From Irineochytrium annulatum (lineage: Eukaryota > Chytridiomycota > Chytridiomycetes > Chytridiales > Chytridiaceae): DNA of 64,000 nt. The position numbers and the translations under genes were made by a program. Positions 1 through 9,161 of the stretch are shown one piece after another. How positions within the stretch are numbered: position 1 is the first letter of the stretch; every line of letters starts with the position of its first letter. The stretch lies in assembly GCA_027600665.1 (NCBI GenBank), contig JADGJL010000015.1, positions 47,719 to 111,718 on the forward strand, read 5' to 3'. Under the pieces are notes generated by a model. That model searched no databases. It saw nothing but the letters and a program-made list of their open reading frames with translations, and was not told where the DNA came from.

Positions 1-2554
1 CGACGGACGTGCCATTACCGAAGAACATGTAAAACAACTGACCGGCTGGGCAGATGGCCGTGATAATAACAAGGAAATTCCATTCATTCCTGCACGTATC
101 GTACTGCAGGATTTCACCGGTGTACCGGTTGTCGTTGACCTCGCTGCAATGCGTGATACCGTGAAAAAAGCAGGAGGCGACCCGAAACAGATCAACCCGC
201 TCGTACCCGTCGATCTCGTTATCGACCACTCTGTTATGGTTGATGCTTTTGGTACCAACGATGCACTTGATTACAATATCAAAGTTGAGTTCGAGCGTAA
301 TGAAGAGCGTTACCGCTTCTTGCGTTGGGCGCAAACGGCATTCAACAACTTCCGTGCAGTTCCACCATCCACAGGGATCGTTCACCAGGTTAACCTGGAG
401 TATCTTGCTTCCGTGGCAGCAACGAAAACTGTTGACGGCGAGACCGTTGTATTCCCGGATTCCCTCGTAGGTACTGACTCCCACACCACCATGATCAACG
501 GACTTGGCGTTGTTGGTTGGGGTGTTGGTGGAATCGAGGCCGAAGCAGGTATGCTGGGCCAACCGCTTTACTTTGTAACACCGGACGTTATCGGTTTCAA
601 ACTGACAGGCAGCCTGAGTGAAGGCGCAACAGCAACGGATCTGGCACTGACAGTTACCCAATTGCTTCGTAAAAAAGGCGTTGTTGGTAAATTCGTAGAG
701 TTCTACGGACCTGGTCTTGCCAACATCGGTCTGGCTGACCGTGCAACAGTAGCCAACATGGCACCAGAGTACGGCGCAACGATCGGTTTCTTCCCTGTCG
801 ATAGTGAAACGTTGAACTATCTGCGCAGCACTGGCCGTCCTGACGAGCAAGTGGAGTTGGTTGAAGCTTACTACAAAGCTCAAGGCATGTTCCGTACTTC
901 CAGCACCGTTGACCCTGAATTCACAGATGTGATTGAACTGGATCTCGGCTCTGTTGTACCAAGTCTTGCAGGACCAAAACGTCCACAGGATCGCATCGAG
1001 CTGACACAAATGAAAGAAAGCTTCAACAGCATCATCCGTACACCTGTAGATAAAGGCGGATACGGGCTGAGCGATGAGAAAATCGAACAAACCGTACCTG
1101 TCAAGCACCCGAACGGTTCCACCAGTGAACTGAAAGCAGGCGCTGTTGTGATCGCGGCGATCACAAGTTGTACGAATACTTCGAATCCAAGTGTTATGGT
1201 TGGAGCAGGACTGCTGGCGAAAAAAGCAGTTGAACGCGGCCTGACCAAGCCAGGATATGTGAAAAGCAGTCTGACTCCAGGTTCCCTTGTTGTTACCGAG
1301 TACCTGGAAAAAGCAGGCCTGATTCCATATCTAGACCAACTCGGATTCAACGTTGCCGGCTACGGCTGTGCGACTTGCATCGGTAACTCAGGCCCACTTC
1401 CAGACGAAGTGAGCGAAGCGATTGCTGAGAACGATATGACCGTTGCGGCTGTATTGTCCGGTAACCGTAACTTTGAAGGCCGTGTGCACGCACAGGTTAA
1501 AGCCAACTACCTGGCATCTCCACCACTCGTTGTGGCATATGCACTTGCAGGTACTGTGAATATTGACTTTGAAACCGATCCAATCGGTTATGATACGAAC
1601 AATGAGCCTGTATTCCTGAAAGACCTCTGGCCTAGCTCCGAGGAAATCAAGGATACCATCGCTAGTTCCCTGAACGCTCAGATGTTCCGCAACAAGTACG
1701 AGAACGTATTTACAGCCAATGAGCGTTGGAATGCAATCTCTGTACCGGAAGGTGAATTGTACGAGTGGGATCCAAATTCCACGTACATTCAGAATCCTCC
1801 GTTCTTCCAAGAACTTGGCGACAAGTTGAACGATATCGCAGATATCCGTTCTGCACGCGTTATGGCATTGCTTGCGGATTCCGTAACAACGGACCATATC
1901 TCGCCAGCAGGTAATATTGCGGTATCCAGCCCGGCTGGACTGTACTTGAAAGAGCATGGCGTAGAACGCAAAGACTTCAACTCCTACGGCTCACGTCGTG
2001 GTAACCATGAAGTAATGATGCGTGGTACGTTCGCCAATATTCGTATCCGTAACCAGGTTGCTCCGGGCACCGAGGGCGGTATCACGAAGTACCTGCCAAC
2101 GGACGAAGAAATGTCCATCTACGATGCTTCCATGAAGTATCAAGATGAAGGACAGAACCTGATCGTTATCGCAGGTAAAGAGTACGGTACAGGAAGCTCC
2201 CGTGACTGGGCGGCAAAAGGAACATTCCTGCTCGGCGTCAAAGCCGTTATCGCAGAAAGCTTCGAGCGGATTCACCGTAGTAACCTGGTCGGCATGGGTG
2301 TAATGCCATTGCAATTCCAAGAGGGTCACGGCTGGTCCAGCCTTGGTCTGAACGGACGTGAAACGTATGACATTACGGGTCTCAGCAATGATGTGAAGCC
2401 AGGACAAGAGTTGAAAGTTACCGTAACTCGTGAAGACGGTACGCAGTTCGACTTCCCTGTTATCGCTCGTCTGGACAGTATGGTTGACGTGGATTACTAC
2501 CATAACGGCGGTATCCTGCAAACCGTATTGCGTCAAATGATGAAAAAAGCTTAA
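1..2554 (+). CDS. acnA: Aconitate hydratase, 5' truncated by the window edge
   Basis: TCA-cycle enzyme that isomerises citrate to isocitrate with a [4Fe-4S] cluster. The frame is open from base 2, so the gene begins before the window; about 851 residues are visible of the roughly 900 usual for the monomeric AcnA/CitB type. The three cluster cysteines are visible in [13 protein letters not shown] (about 1150-1190) and [13 protein letters not shown] (about 1360-1390). The C-terminal swivel domain contains the [10 protein letters not shown] motif near 2190-2220. Members of this family double as RNA-binding regulators when the cluster is lost; nothing here tests that. A strong terminator follows directly, so the gene probably ends its transcript. 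Confidence 0.97.
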   Translation, partial: DGRAITEEHVKQLTGWADGRDNNKEIPFIPARIVLQDFTGVPVVVDLAAMRDTVKKAGGDPKQINPLVPVDLVIDHSVMVDAFGTNDALDYNIKVEFERNEERYRFLRWAQTAFNNFRAVPPSTGIVHQVNLEYLASVAATKTVDGETVVFPDSLVGTDSHTTMINGLGVVGWGVGGIEAEAGMLGQPLYFVTPDVIGFKLTGSLSEGATATDLALTVTQLLRKKGVVGKFVEFYGPGLANIGLADRATVANMAPEYGATIGFFPVDSETLNYLRSTGRPDEQVELVEAYYKAQGMFRTSSTVDPEFTDVIELDLGSVVPSLAGPKRPQDRIELTQMKESFNSIIRTPVDKGGYGLSDEKIEQTVPVKHPNGSTSELKAGAVVIAAITSCTNTSNPSVMVGAGLLAKKAVERGLTKPGYVKSSLTPGSLVVTEYLEKAGLIPYLDQLGFNVAGYGCATCIGNSGPLPDEVSEAIAENDMTVAAVLSGNRNFEGRVHAQVKANYLASPPLVVAYALAGTVNIDFETDPIGYDTNNEPVFLKDLWPSSEEIKDTIASSLNAQMFRNKYENVFTANERWNAISVPEGELYEWDPNSTYIQNPPFFQELGDKLNDIADIRSARVMALLADSVTTDHISPAGNIAVSSPAGLYLKEHGVERKDFNSYGSRRGNHEVMMRGTFANIRIRNQVAPGTEGGITKYLPTDEEMSIYDASMKYQDEGQNLIVIAGKEYGTGSSRDWAAKGTFLLGVKAVIAESFERIHRSNLVGMGVMPLQFQEGHGWSSLGLNGRETYDITGLSNDVKPGQELKVTVTREDGTQFDFPVIARLDSMVDVDYYHNGGILQTVLRQMMKKA

Positions 2555-2589
2555 TGATATGAATCATTAAAGTAATGAAATGATATAGA

Positions 2590-2637
2590 AAAGCTCCCCA
2601 CCATGTGCAACCTGCACAGGGATGGGGAGCTTTTTTT
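2590..2637 (+). terminator. Intrinsic terminator of acnA
   Basis: AAAGCTCCCCA (2590-2600) pairs with TGGGGAGCTTT (2623-2633) and runs into seven Ts, 35 bp after the acnA stop. Confidence 0.9.
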
Positions 2638-2696
2638 GCTTTGCTTTTCATATCGGCATACCTTTTAAAATCATCAATTCTCAATTCAACGACCTG

Positions 2697-2906
2697 CTAA
2701 TGCCCAATGTGATGTGAGGCTTGATCGAACAGTTGAATCGTGCCCATGATCAGAAACAGACACGACAGAGCAATTAACGAGCCTCCGACCCATCTAGACA
2801 TGATCAATCGCTCCGTAATCTGTTTTTCCGAAGCATCCGTTACCTTATGTGGATACACGAGAAACATTAGCCCTACGCTAATGAACAGTATCGCGATGAT
2901 AATCAA
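2697..2906 (-). CDS. Small two-helix membrane protein at the end of the van-like operon
   Basis: 69 residues, not recognised. It has an N-terminal hydrophobic segment (about 2-18), a charged middle with KVTDASEKQITER, and a second hydrophobic segment (about 40-60), ending in a His-rich tail. The start is TTG at 2904-2906, supported by AAGGAGG seven bases upstream (2914-2920). That ribosome site overlaps the stop codon of the VanZ-like gene (2919-2921), so translation is probably coupled and the protein likely belongs to the same operon. Function unknown. Confidence 0.7.
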   Translation of the reverse strand: MIIIAILFISVGLMFLVYPHKVTDASEKQITERLIMSRWVGGSLIALSCLFLIMGTIQLFDQASHHIGH

Positions 2907-2918
2907 CGTAATCCCTCC

Positions 2919-3476
2919 TTACACGTGACTCTCCTTAGAGGTTAACTTCGTCGTCTCGCGGGATTCTCCTCCCACCAACACCCTTTTCAGGCCAATGGCC
3001 ATGGTGAAAATGATATATCCAATCAAGCCGCCGAGCGTATTGAGCATCAGGTCATCCACATCAAATATGCCCATGCCAGTCACTAACTGTGTCACCTCAT
3101 AGCCCAGACTGAGCAGCAGGGACAGCAGGAATACCTTTATTCCAGAGAATAATTTGTTGCCCGTCAGAACAGGAATGAAGATACCCAGTGGGATAAAAGC
3201 CAGAACATTCCCTACCAGATGGATAGCTGTACCTGGACGATGTGATGAAAGGCTGTTCCAGTCTCGTGAAATTTCCTGAAATGGCGTCAGGTTGACGGTT
3301 CGCGTATGAATCAGATCCGGTTGTTGCAAGAATGCCATCAGTCGAACCTTCACGATGCCAAAGTCGACAGCACTTCCTTTGAACAGGATCAGCTTCGTCA
3401 GCAGATATAAATAGATAATGAACACGGCAGTCCAAAGGATGTAATGTTTGCTTTTCTTCTGGTTGTTGTGTTTCAT
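2919..3476 (-). CDS. VanZ-like family membrane protein
   Basis: 185-residue polytopic membrane protein of the VanZ-like family. It has an N-terminal transmembrane segment (about 12-30), then the family signature around NLTPFQEISRDW and HLVGNVLAFIPLG, then two or three further hydrophobic helices. In glycopeptide-resistance clusters VanZ gives low-level teicoplanin resistance by an unclear mechanism; many chromosomal homologues have no known role. It lies 28 bp after the VanY-like gene and its stop overlaps the next ribosome site, so it is part of the leftward VanRS-like operon. Family call is firm, resistance role is inference. Confidence 0.88.
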   Translation of the reverse strand: MKHNNQKKSKHYILWTAVFIIYLYLLTKLILFKGSAVDFGIVKVRLMAFLQQPDLIHTRTVNLTPFQEISRDWNSLSSHRPGTAIHLVGNVLAFIPLGIFIPVLTGNKLFSGIKVFLLSLLLSLGYEVTQLVTGMGIFDVDDLMLNTLGGLIGYIIFTMAIGLKRVLVGGESRETTKLTSKESHV

Positions 3477-3504
3477 GTTGTTTGGCCTCCCTTGTGTTGC
3501 CCTG

Positions 3505-4368
3505 TTATTTCTTTACGGTGACAATGACGCCGTCCATGTTGTCACCCGATATTTCAGTTTCGCCGTGCTCAGGTATGTAAACAGTCGTATCTCCAGTGGC
3601 TCGATAATAGCGGATATGATACGTCTCATCCTCTACTTCAACAGAGATGTTCTCCTTCTCCTTCAACATATCTAGGTACTCCTCCAGTACCAGATTGTTC
3701 TTATGCATGATCGCACTGTGGGGCAACCCCACATACCGAAAGTGCCATGGTTCATATTGAATACCCGTGATGCTTACTTTATCTTTCGGGTAACGCAAGA
3801 TAAATCCGTATTTCCATGCATTTTTCTCCAGCCAGTCACCCTCCGGTGCTTCATTCATGGCAGCCAGACTTGAACCGACATCCAGGGATAAGCCAAGATT
3901 ATGCTCACTGTGACCTGCAGGAAGTGCATAGTCTGAACCCATTTCCTGATATAGCTCGTCCTGCTTCTCAAAGTCCCTGTACCCACTGCTCATGAGAAAA
4001 TATCGAACTCCCTCTTCCCCTGCTGCCTCAACCATCTTCTGAAACTCCTGCGCCACCAGTCGGGATAACATGATTTTCCGATCCATTATTCCATATCCAC
4101 GAAGCAGATCATCCTCATCCGCCACATATACAATATCGGATCTAACCCCCTCCTCGTGAACGGGGTATTGCTTATTAACCAGTAACAAATTGCCCTTATG
4201 TACCTGATCCTGAATATTTCCTGTGACGGATACCGTATAACCTGCGGGATTTTCACGCGTATTCTGAATCTCGATGGGCAGCTCATTCTTCTGCTGAAGC
4301 CATCCCGGTGATTGTGTAACAATATATCCAACCAAAACGATACATATTAAAAAGCCCCACTTTTTCAT
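3505..4368 (-). CDS. VanY-like D-alanyl-D-alanine carboxypeptidase (M15B family)
   Basis: Zinc peptidase predicted to trim the terminal D-Ala from peptidoglycan stem peptides outside the membrane. Residues 1-20 form an uncleaved or lipid-free membrane anchor. Zinc ligands and catalytic residues of the M15B/VanY family are visible: SGYRD near 128, SEHNLGLSLD (His156, Asp163) and EPWHF (Glu206, His209). A C-terminal domain of about 60 residues after the peptidase is extra. The start chosen is ATG at 4366-4368, preceded by AAAAGGAGG; a longer in-frame start at 4434 has no ribosome site. It lies 99 bp downstream of the sensor kinase gene and before the vanZ-like gene. Confidence 0.9.
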   Translation of the reverse strand: MKKWGFLICIVLVGYIVTQSPGWLQQKNELPIEIQNTRENPAGYTVSVTGNIQDQVHKGNLLLVNKQYPVHEEGVRSDIVYVADEDDLLRGYGIMDRKIMLSRLVAQEFQKMVEAAGEEGVRYFLMSSGYRDFEKQDELYQEMGSDYALPAGHSEHNLGLSLDVGSSLAAMNEAPEGDWLEKNAWKYGFILRYPKDKVSITGIQYEPWHFRYVGLPHSAIMHKNNLVLEEYLDMLKEKENISVEVEDETYHIRYYRATGDTTVYIPEHGETEISGDNMDGVIVTVKK

Positions 4369-4467
4369 GCTTGTTCCTCCTTTTAACTCATACATCAAGG
4401 ATAGACAAAACAAGTTAAAGAAAAAGCAGGGCAATTTTAAAGTTTTTCTTAAATTATACGTTGAACC

Positions 4468-5556
4468 TTATTGGAATACCGGCAAACGAACTTCGAATTG
4501 CGTCCGTACCACATCGCTCTGGGCCGAAATCGTACCGTCATGTTGCTCTACAATATTGCGGGCAATAAATAGGCCAAGGCCTGTCCCACCCTCTTGAGGG
4601 GTTCGGGCACGATCTCCTGTGTAATACATATCGAAGATATGCGGCAATTCTTCCGGACGAATATGTCCCCCATAGTTAATCACCTGAATAATGATCCGGT
4701 CTGCTTCACGATATCCGTTAATATCCACGTACATGCCGTCCTTGCCGTGCCGTGCAGCGTTAATCAGCAGATTCTCGAACACACGAGCCAGCAGCTCACC
4801 ATCACCGGAGATGGTAAGTTCAGTGTCTATTTTCAAACGGGTAATCAGATGATTCTTTTCAAATACAGGATAGAGCTCTTCGTTCATCTGCTTCAGCAGT
4901 TCGCTAAGATCCAGCCGTGTTTTGTTTATAGGCAACATGCCATAATTCATGCGGGTAATTTCGAACAAATCATCAATCAGCTTCTCCAGACGCTGTGATT
5001 TGGTGAATGCAATCGATGTAAAGTGTCTTACTTGCTCCTCTGTCAGCTGATCATCCTTCATGAGCAGGTCCAAATATCCAAGCACAGAGGTCAGCGGCGT
5101 TCGCAGGTCATGCGCAAGGTTTACGATAAGCTGGTCTTTGCTGTTCTCGGCAAAGTCACCTCGTTCCACCGCTTCCCTTAGCTTCTCACTTGCCAGATTC
5201 ACATCCTCCGCAATCGTACCCAACTCATCCTTCGAAGAAATCTGTACACGATGCTGAAAGTCTCCATTCGCCAAGTGATTAATGCCTGCGGAAATCTCTT
5301 TGAAATACGTGACATAGGGTCTTGTAAACAAGTAGAAAAACAAAATCGCAAGCGGGATGAAGAGCAGCATAAAAACATATAGATCGCCAATACTTCTCAT
5401 GATATTACGATATTCCGCCAGCGGATCTTCTCTCCTAACCCCTGCATAATACATCTGCAACAGCCTGTACACGATAAATGTTACGGCGCCAGAAGACAGC
5501 ATGCTCAGACCGACCAGCATAATCATCGTTGTGCGAAAGCTTCTGCGTTTAGTCAT
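4468..5556 (-). CDS. VanS-like sensor histidine kinase
   Basis: 362-residue membrane kinase, partner of the adjacent response regulator. It has two transmembrane segments (about 11-33 and 58-78) around a very short extracytoplasmic loop of about 25 residues, then a HAMP-like linker (85-135), the phospho-acceptor box NLAHDLRTPLTSVLGY (His149), the N box (ENLLINAARHG) and the G2 box (GGTGLGLFIA). The H-box sequence and short sensor loop match VanS/YcbM-type kinases. The start ATG at 5554-5556 overlaps the regulator stop by 8 bp, implying translational coupling. The ligand is not evident; a cell-envelope signal is inferred from the VanY/VanZ neighbours. Confidence 0.92.
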   Translation of the reverse strand: MTKRRSFRTTMIMLVGLSMLSSGAVTFIVYRLLQMYYAGVRREDPLAEYRNIMRSIGDLYVFMLLFIPLAILFFYLFTRPYVTYFKEISAGINHLANGDFQHRVQISSKDELGTIAEDVNLASEKLREAVERGDFAENSKDQLIVNLAHDLRTPLTSVLGYLDLLMKDDQLTEEQVRHFTSIAFTKSQRLEKLIDDLFEITRMNYGMLPINKTRLDLSELLKQMNEELYPVFEKNHLITRLKIDTELTISGDGELLARVFENLLINAARHGKDGMYVDINGYREADRIIIQVINYGGHIRPEELPHIFDMYYTGDRARTPQEGGTGLGLFIARNIVEQHDGTISAQSDVVRTQFEVRLPVFQ

Positions 5557-6247
5557 TGAACGTGTACCCCACGCCCCAGATGGTTTTGATAAACTTGTTC
5601 TTGTCCACATCTTCTCCGAGCTTCTTGCGCAGCGTCCGAATATGTACCATAACGGTATTGCCACTTTCGAAATAAGCCTCTCCCCATACCTTTTCAAAAA
5701 TACTTTCTGCGCTGAAGACCTGTTTTGGATTGCTCGCAAGCAACACTAAAATATCAAATTCCTTCGGTGTTAACTCCAGCGGTTTACCGTAAAGCGTCAC
5801 GCTATGCTGCTCCGGTACAATGACAAGTCCGCCCTTTTCCAGAATCGAGCGCTGAACCGCCGCTGTGGACTGGCTGAATTGCAATGAGCGCCGCAATTGA
5901 GAATTCACGCGTGCTACAAGCTCCATCGGGTTAAACGGTTTGGTCATATAATCATCGGCACCCATCACCAGCCCCGTAATTTTATCCATGTCCGAGGTTT
6001 TGGCACTCAGGAAAATGATCGGGAAATGATGCTGCTCCCGTATTTTACGAGTCACCTCGTACCCGTCCATACCCGGCATCATAATGTCCAGTACGGCCAA
6101 ATCAATGGCATGTGTCTGAATCGCCTGTAGTGCCGACTGTCCGTCAGATGCCTTGACGGTATGATATCCTTCTTTTTGTAAATGTAAAGCCACCAGATCC
6201 GCGATCTCTACTTCATCGTCCGCAATCAGAATCGTAATTCGCTTCAT
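5549..6247 (-). CDS. VanR-like OmpR-family response regulator
   Basis: 232 residues. The receiver domain has the acidic pocket (Asp10, Asp11), phospho-acceptor Asp54 in VLDIMMPGMDG and Lys103 in YMTKPF. A winged-helix DNA-binding domain follows (ELTPKEFDILVLL ... HIRTLRKKLGED ... WGVGYTF). It is the first gene of the leftward operon RR - kinase - VanY - VanZ - small membrane protein and presumably controls that operon. No vanH, vanA or vanX genes are adjacent, so it is not a complete glycopeptide-resistance cluster. Confidence 0.93.
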   Translation of the reverse strand: MKRITILIADDEVEIADLVALHLQKEGYHTVKASDGQSALQAIQTHAIDLAVLDIMMPGMDGYEVTRKIREQHHFPIIFLSAKTSDMDKITGLVMGADDYMTKPFNPMELVARVNSQLRRSLQFSQSTAAVQRSILEKGGLVIVPEQHSVTLYGKPLELTPKEFDILVLLASNPKQVFSAESIFEKVWGEAYFESGNTVMVHIRTLRKKLGEDVDKNKFIKTIWGVGYTFND

Positions 6248-6510
6248 TGCTTATTTCACTCCTATATGGGATGCTGAGCAATATAACACCTATGAATCTA
6301 ACAGATAAGTACAAGATAAACAATTGAAAGCAATGTTCCCTCTTCCAAAGGGGAAAAACCGATGAGAGCGTATGCTTCCGAAGCAGCTTTCTTCCAGAAA
6401 GCTTTTAGGCGAGCGCTTCGCTTCTCCAGGTTTTTTCTGTCCTCTCCGTTCAAGTGTAAAAGAAATAGCTCATTTATATAAACACAAATAAAAAAAAGGA
6501 AGAGGTAGCT

Positions 6511-7461
6511 ATGAAACTGGAGCGTTTGTTAGCCATCGTTGTACTGCTTATCAACCGGGGGCGATTACAGGCAAAAGACCTGGCCGATATGTTTGAAGTT
6601 TCCATCCGGACGATCTATAGAGATATCGACACATTGGGACAAGCCGGGATTCCGGTCGTGACCTATCAGGGAGCAAGCGGAGGCATCGGTCTGGCGGAAG
6701 GGTATCGTCTGGATCGCAATCTGTTAACTGACAAGGATCTTGTTTCCATCGTCACCGCCCTGCGCAGCATATCCACCTCACATACAAATGCTGCACGTGA
6801 ACTACTGGTGGAGAAACTAAGCAGTATCGTTCCGGAAGCCAAAAATGAAGATTTTCAAGCCAGCACGCACCGATTCATCGTGGATCATTCAACGTGGACG
6901 CACCCTGAAGCGCTACAACAGAAATTAAAAGTTATTGATCAGGGAATTGATCAGCTTCAATGCATTTATTTTGCCTATTGCAGCGCCGAAGGTGCACAGA
7001 CCTATCGTACAGTTGAACCCCACACGCTTGTGCTGAAGAGGCACGCGTGGTATCTATATGCTTTTTGCCATGAACGAAATGAATTCCGCATGTTCAAGCT
7101 GGTTCGTATGAAAGACGTCTCTCTTGCTGCAGAGCACTTTGAACGAAAATCCATCAACCTTCAAGACCGGCCGTGGCAGCAGGAATGGAGCCGACCAGAC
7201 AACCAGATTGGGATTACCCTGAGATTCCATGCCCGTGTCCATCATCTTGCGGAGGAATGGTTCGGTATTGAAAATGTATTGCCTGACGGGAACGGCTATT
7301 ATATCAGCCAGGTCGCTTTTCCAGAAGATAACTGGCTGTACGGCTTCATCTTGGGCTTTGGGGCGGATGTTGAGGTGCTGGAACCCTTGCATATTCGGGA
7401 TAATATTTGCCGTATAGCCGAACAAATTGTTCAAAATTATAAAACCTCCGCTCAAACCTGA
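6511..7461 (+). CDS. YafY-type HTH transcriptional regulator with WYL domain
   Basis: 316 residues. An N-terminal DeoR-like winged helix (about 1-60; LQAKDLADMFEVSIRTIYRDIDTL) is followed by a WYL sensor domain (about 140-215; the LKRHAWYLYAFC stretch fits the W-x-L core) and a C-terminal WCX-like extension. WYL regulators bind nucleic acid or small ligands and often repress a neighbouring gene. The gene reads into the zinc-ribbon/effector-binding gene 81 bp downstream, which may be its target or operon partner. Ribosome site GGAAGAGG precedes the ATG. Confidence 0.88.
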   Translation: MKLERLLAIVVLLINRGRLQAKDLADMFEVSIRTIYRDIDTLGQAGIPVVTYQGASGGIGLAEGYRLDRNLLTDKDLVSIVTALRSISTSHTNAARELLVEKLSSIVPEAKNEDFQASTHRFIVDHSTWTHPEALQQKLKVIDQGIDQLQCIYFAYCSAEGAQTYRTVEPHTLVLKRHAWYLYAFCHERNEFRMFKLVRMKDVSLAAEHFERKSINLQDRPWQQEWSRPDNQIGITLRFHARVHHLAEEWFGIENVLPDGNGYYISQVAFPEDNWLYGFILGFGADVEVLEPLHIRDNICRIAEQIVQNYKTSAQT

Positions 7462-7542
7462 CAGACAGCTGTCCAGTTCCTCCCCGTATACTTCAAATAT
7501 GTTCAGGTTGAAGTTGCATATATACCCAAGGAGGAATAAAAG

Positions 7543-8361
7543 ATGAACGTTACTGTATGTCAAAGCTGCGGCATGCCACTCACCACCCCTGCCCAATTCG
7601 GAACGGAGGCAGATGGAGGCACAACCCGTGAGTACTGTATCTATTGTTACAAGGATGGGAAGTTTGCACAGCCAGGAATCTCGCTTGAAGGCATGACGGA
7701 GATGTGCACCGCCATTCTGAAGGACGAGGGCATGGATGAGGAATCCGCTCGTTCGATGCTGCGTAATCAGCTTCCTTTTTTGAAACGTTGGCGCACGAAT
7801 ACAACGGATCAACACAAAGTATCTCCGGCTGAAAACTCTGCCACTTCCGCTATACCGGGTCAGGTTACAACTACTCTATCGTTATCTGCCCAGCCCGTTC
7901 GTTATGTCACACTCCCAAGCAAACGCTTGGCCGGCATATCCGCCCGCACAACCAATGCCATTGAGATTAGTGGCAAAGGCCGTATCCAAGGTCTCTGGAA
8001 CAATTATTTTGCCTCAGAGCACCTCCCTGCACCCGAAGCTGCTCGTTATGGCTGTTACACGAATTATACCGATGGCATAAACGGAGAGTACACCATACTG
8101 GTAGGGCATGAGGTCAGTTCGGAGGAATCATTGCCTGAAGGATTGGACGACATTCTGCTCCCGCCTGCAACTTACGCCGTATTCACTTCCAGAAAAGGGC
8201 CAATGGCAGAGGTTGCTCACGAAGCCTGGGGAGCCGTATGGGCATGGGAGAAGCAAAGTGATCGTACGTTCACCGGAGATTTTGAATTGTATGATGAACG
8301 CAGCCTGAATCCCGAAAATGTACAAGTCGATATATACATCGCCGTTCGAGATAGTAGATAA
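7543..8361 (+). CDS. Zinc-ribbon / GyrI-like effector-binding fusion protein
   Basis: 272 residues in two parts. Residues 1-85 are a putative zinc-ribbon domain: CQSCGMPL at the start and CIYCYKDGKF form a CxxC...CxxC set, followed by a short helical region (the Zn_ribbon_2 arrangement). Residues about 115-270 resemble the AraC effector-binding / GyrI-like fold, with the characteristic LPPATYAVFTSRKGP strand and a C-terminal VDIYIAVR strand. There is no HTH, so the protein probably binds a small molecule rather than DNA. AGGAGG precedes the ATG. The linker (about 86-114) is Ser/Thr/Ala-rich. Confidence 0.8.
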   Translation: MNVTVCQSCGMPLTTPAQFGTEADGGTTREYCIYCYKDGKFAQPGISLEGMTEMCTAILKDEGMDEESARSMLRNQLPFLKRWRTNTTDQHKVSPAENSATSAIPGQVTTTLSLSAQPVRYVTLPSKRLAGISARTTNAIEISGKGRIQGLWNNYFASEHLPAPEAARYGCYTNYTDGINGEYTILVGHEVSSEESLPEGLDDILLPPATYAVFTSRKGPMAEVAHEAWGAVWAWEKQSDRTFTGDFELYDERSLNPENVQVDIYIAVRDSR

Positions 8362-8427
8362 AACCAACACTATATCAACTCAGACTGGATCCAAATTTTC
8401 CTCACATCCTTCTGCATATCATGCAAG

Positions 8428-8454
8428 CTGCCGAGTTCACCCGGCAGTTTTTTT
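8428..8454 (+). terminator. Intrinsic terminator after the zinc-ribbon gene
   Basis: CTGCCG (8428-8433) pairs with CGGCAG (8442-8447), followed by seven Ts. Confidence 0.85.
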
Positions 8455-8534
8455 GATGTTCCTCCCGTGATACAACCGCCTATAGTACCAAGTTAGTTAG
8501 CATGGAACCTACCTATTCAACCAGACAATATGCC

Positions 8535-8800
8535 TCATAAGCGGGTACCATTGACTTCCTTAAAATTGGGACTATTCACATAACAACCGATTCCATCCTC
8601 CCACACAAATCCTTTCAAATCAGGTTCTTTACTCCTGAATTTCCCTAAAACCGTTTACATCTCCTGAATACGGGGTAAAATCACTACAATCCAATTGGAA
8701 TTACGCTTTAAACTCTTCTATTTCGTCTAACAAGTCACATATACCTATATGCGCACCTGGCAGGGTAACCAGTCGAAATACATAATTCACAAATATGCTT
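8535..8800 (-). pseudogene. Probable decayed gene remnant
   Basis: On the minus strand this non-genic stretch carries protein-like fragments in two frames, broken by stops. From right to left they are an open stretch ending ...GICDLLDEIEEFKA before a stop at 8701-8703, then SNWIVVILPRIQEM before another stop, then SKEPDLKGFVWEDG and GIGCYVNSPNFKEV ending at a TGA at 8535-8537. No full-length frame, start or ribosome site fits. I do not recognise the family. The call rests only on the protein-like look of the fragments and could be chance. Confidence 0.3.
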
Positions 8801-8816
8801 CAAAGGAGGAACCAAG

Positions 8817-8984
8817 ATGATCCGCATGCCTATTCAGCAAATGATCCCGTACCATCACCAATATCCGCGCAACACGGCGACCACTGCTCCTAAAAAGGAG
8901 AATGAGAACACTCAAGGTCTATCCTTTCATGAAATTTTACAGCAAAAAATGGCGAAGAAAAATGCTTCTCCTTCCCTTAGATAA
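8817..8984 (+). CDS. Small hypothetical protein (55 aa)
   Basis: Short ORF with a strong ribosome site (AAAGGAGGA, 8802-8810) and ATG at 8817. The product is polar and has two parts: a Gln/His/Pro-rich N-terminus (PIQQMIPYHHQYPR) and a predicted amphipathic helix near the C-terminus (LSFHEILQQKMAKK). The short S/F-h-x-I/V-L-Q-x-K helix recalls similar motifs in small flagellar or spore-associated Firmicute proteins, but that resemblance is too weak to assign a role. A hairpin lies about 35 bp downstream. It is too short for a standard ORF cutoff. Confidence 0.6.
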   Translation: MIRMPIQQMIPYHHQYPRNTATTAPKKENENTQGLSFHEILQQKMAKKNASPSLR

Positions 8985-9017
8985 AATGAAAGCTGGACGA
9001 TTGCCAGTCCGGTTATG

Positions 9018-9051
9018 AACCGTCTTTCCGCAGCTTGGCGGGAGGACGGTT
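9018..9051 (+). terminator. Strong hairpin after the 55-aa ORF, no T tract
   Basis: AACCGTCTTTCCGC (9018-9031) pairs, with G-T wobbles, with GCGGGAGGACGGTT (9038-9051) around a 6-base loop. No run of Ts follows, so termination is uncertain. Confidence 0.4.
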
Positions 9052-9161
9052 ATTGGCGTTGAATCGCAAACAACTGTACAGTTCTCAGGCATGTTTCTAT
9101 AATGGTTTAAATATCTACGATTACCATCACATTATACGAACTGTAAAAGGGGATTTAGCAC

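Noticed and set aside
880..2536. Several long minus-strand ORFs within acnA
   Set aside because: They lack ribosome sites and family similarity, and lie entirely inside a well-conserved gene.
2919..6247. Complete vancomycin-resistance cluster
   Set aside because: No vanH, vanA/B or vanX genes lie in the operon or next to it; only regulatory and accessory-type genes are present.
6385..6406. Perfect AGCTTTCT / AGAAAGCT hairpin followed by TTTT
   Set aside because: It lies between divergently transcribed genes, where no rightward transcript needs ending; kept only as a possible operator or chance dyad.
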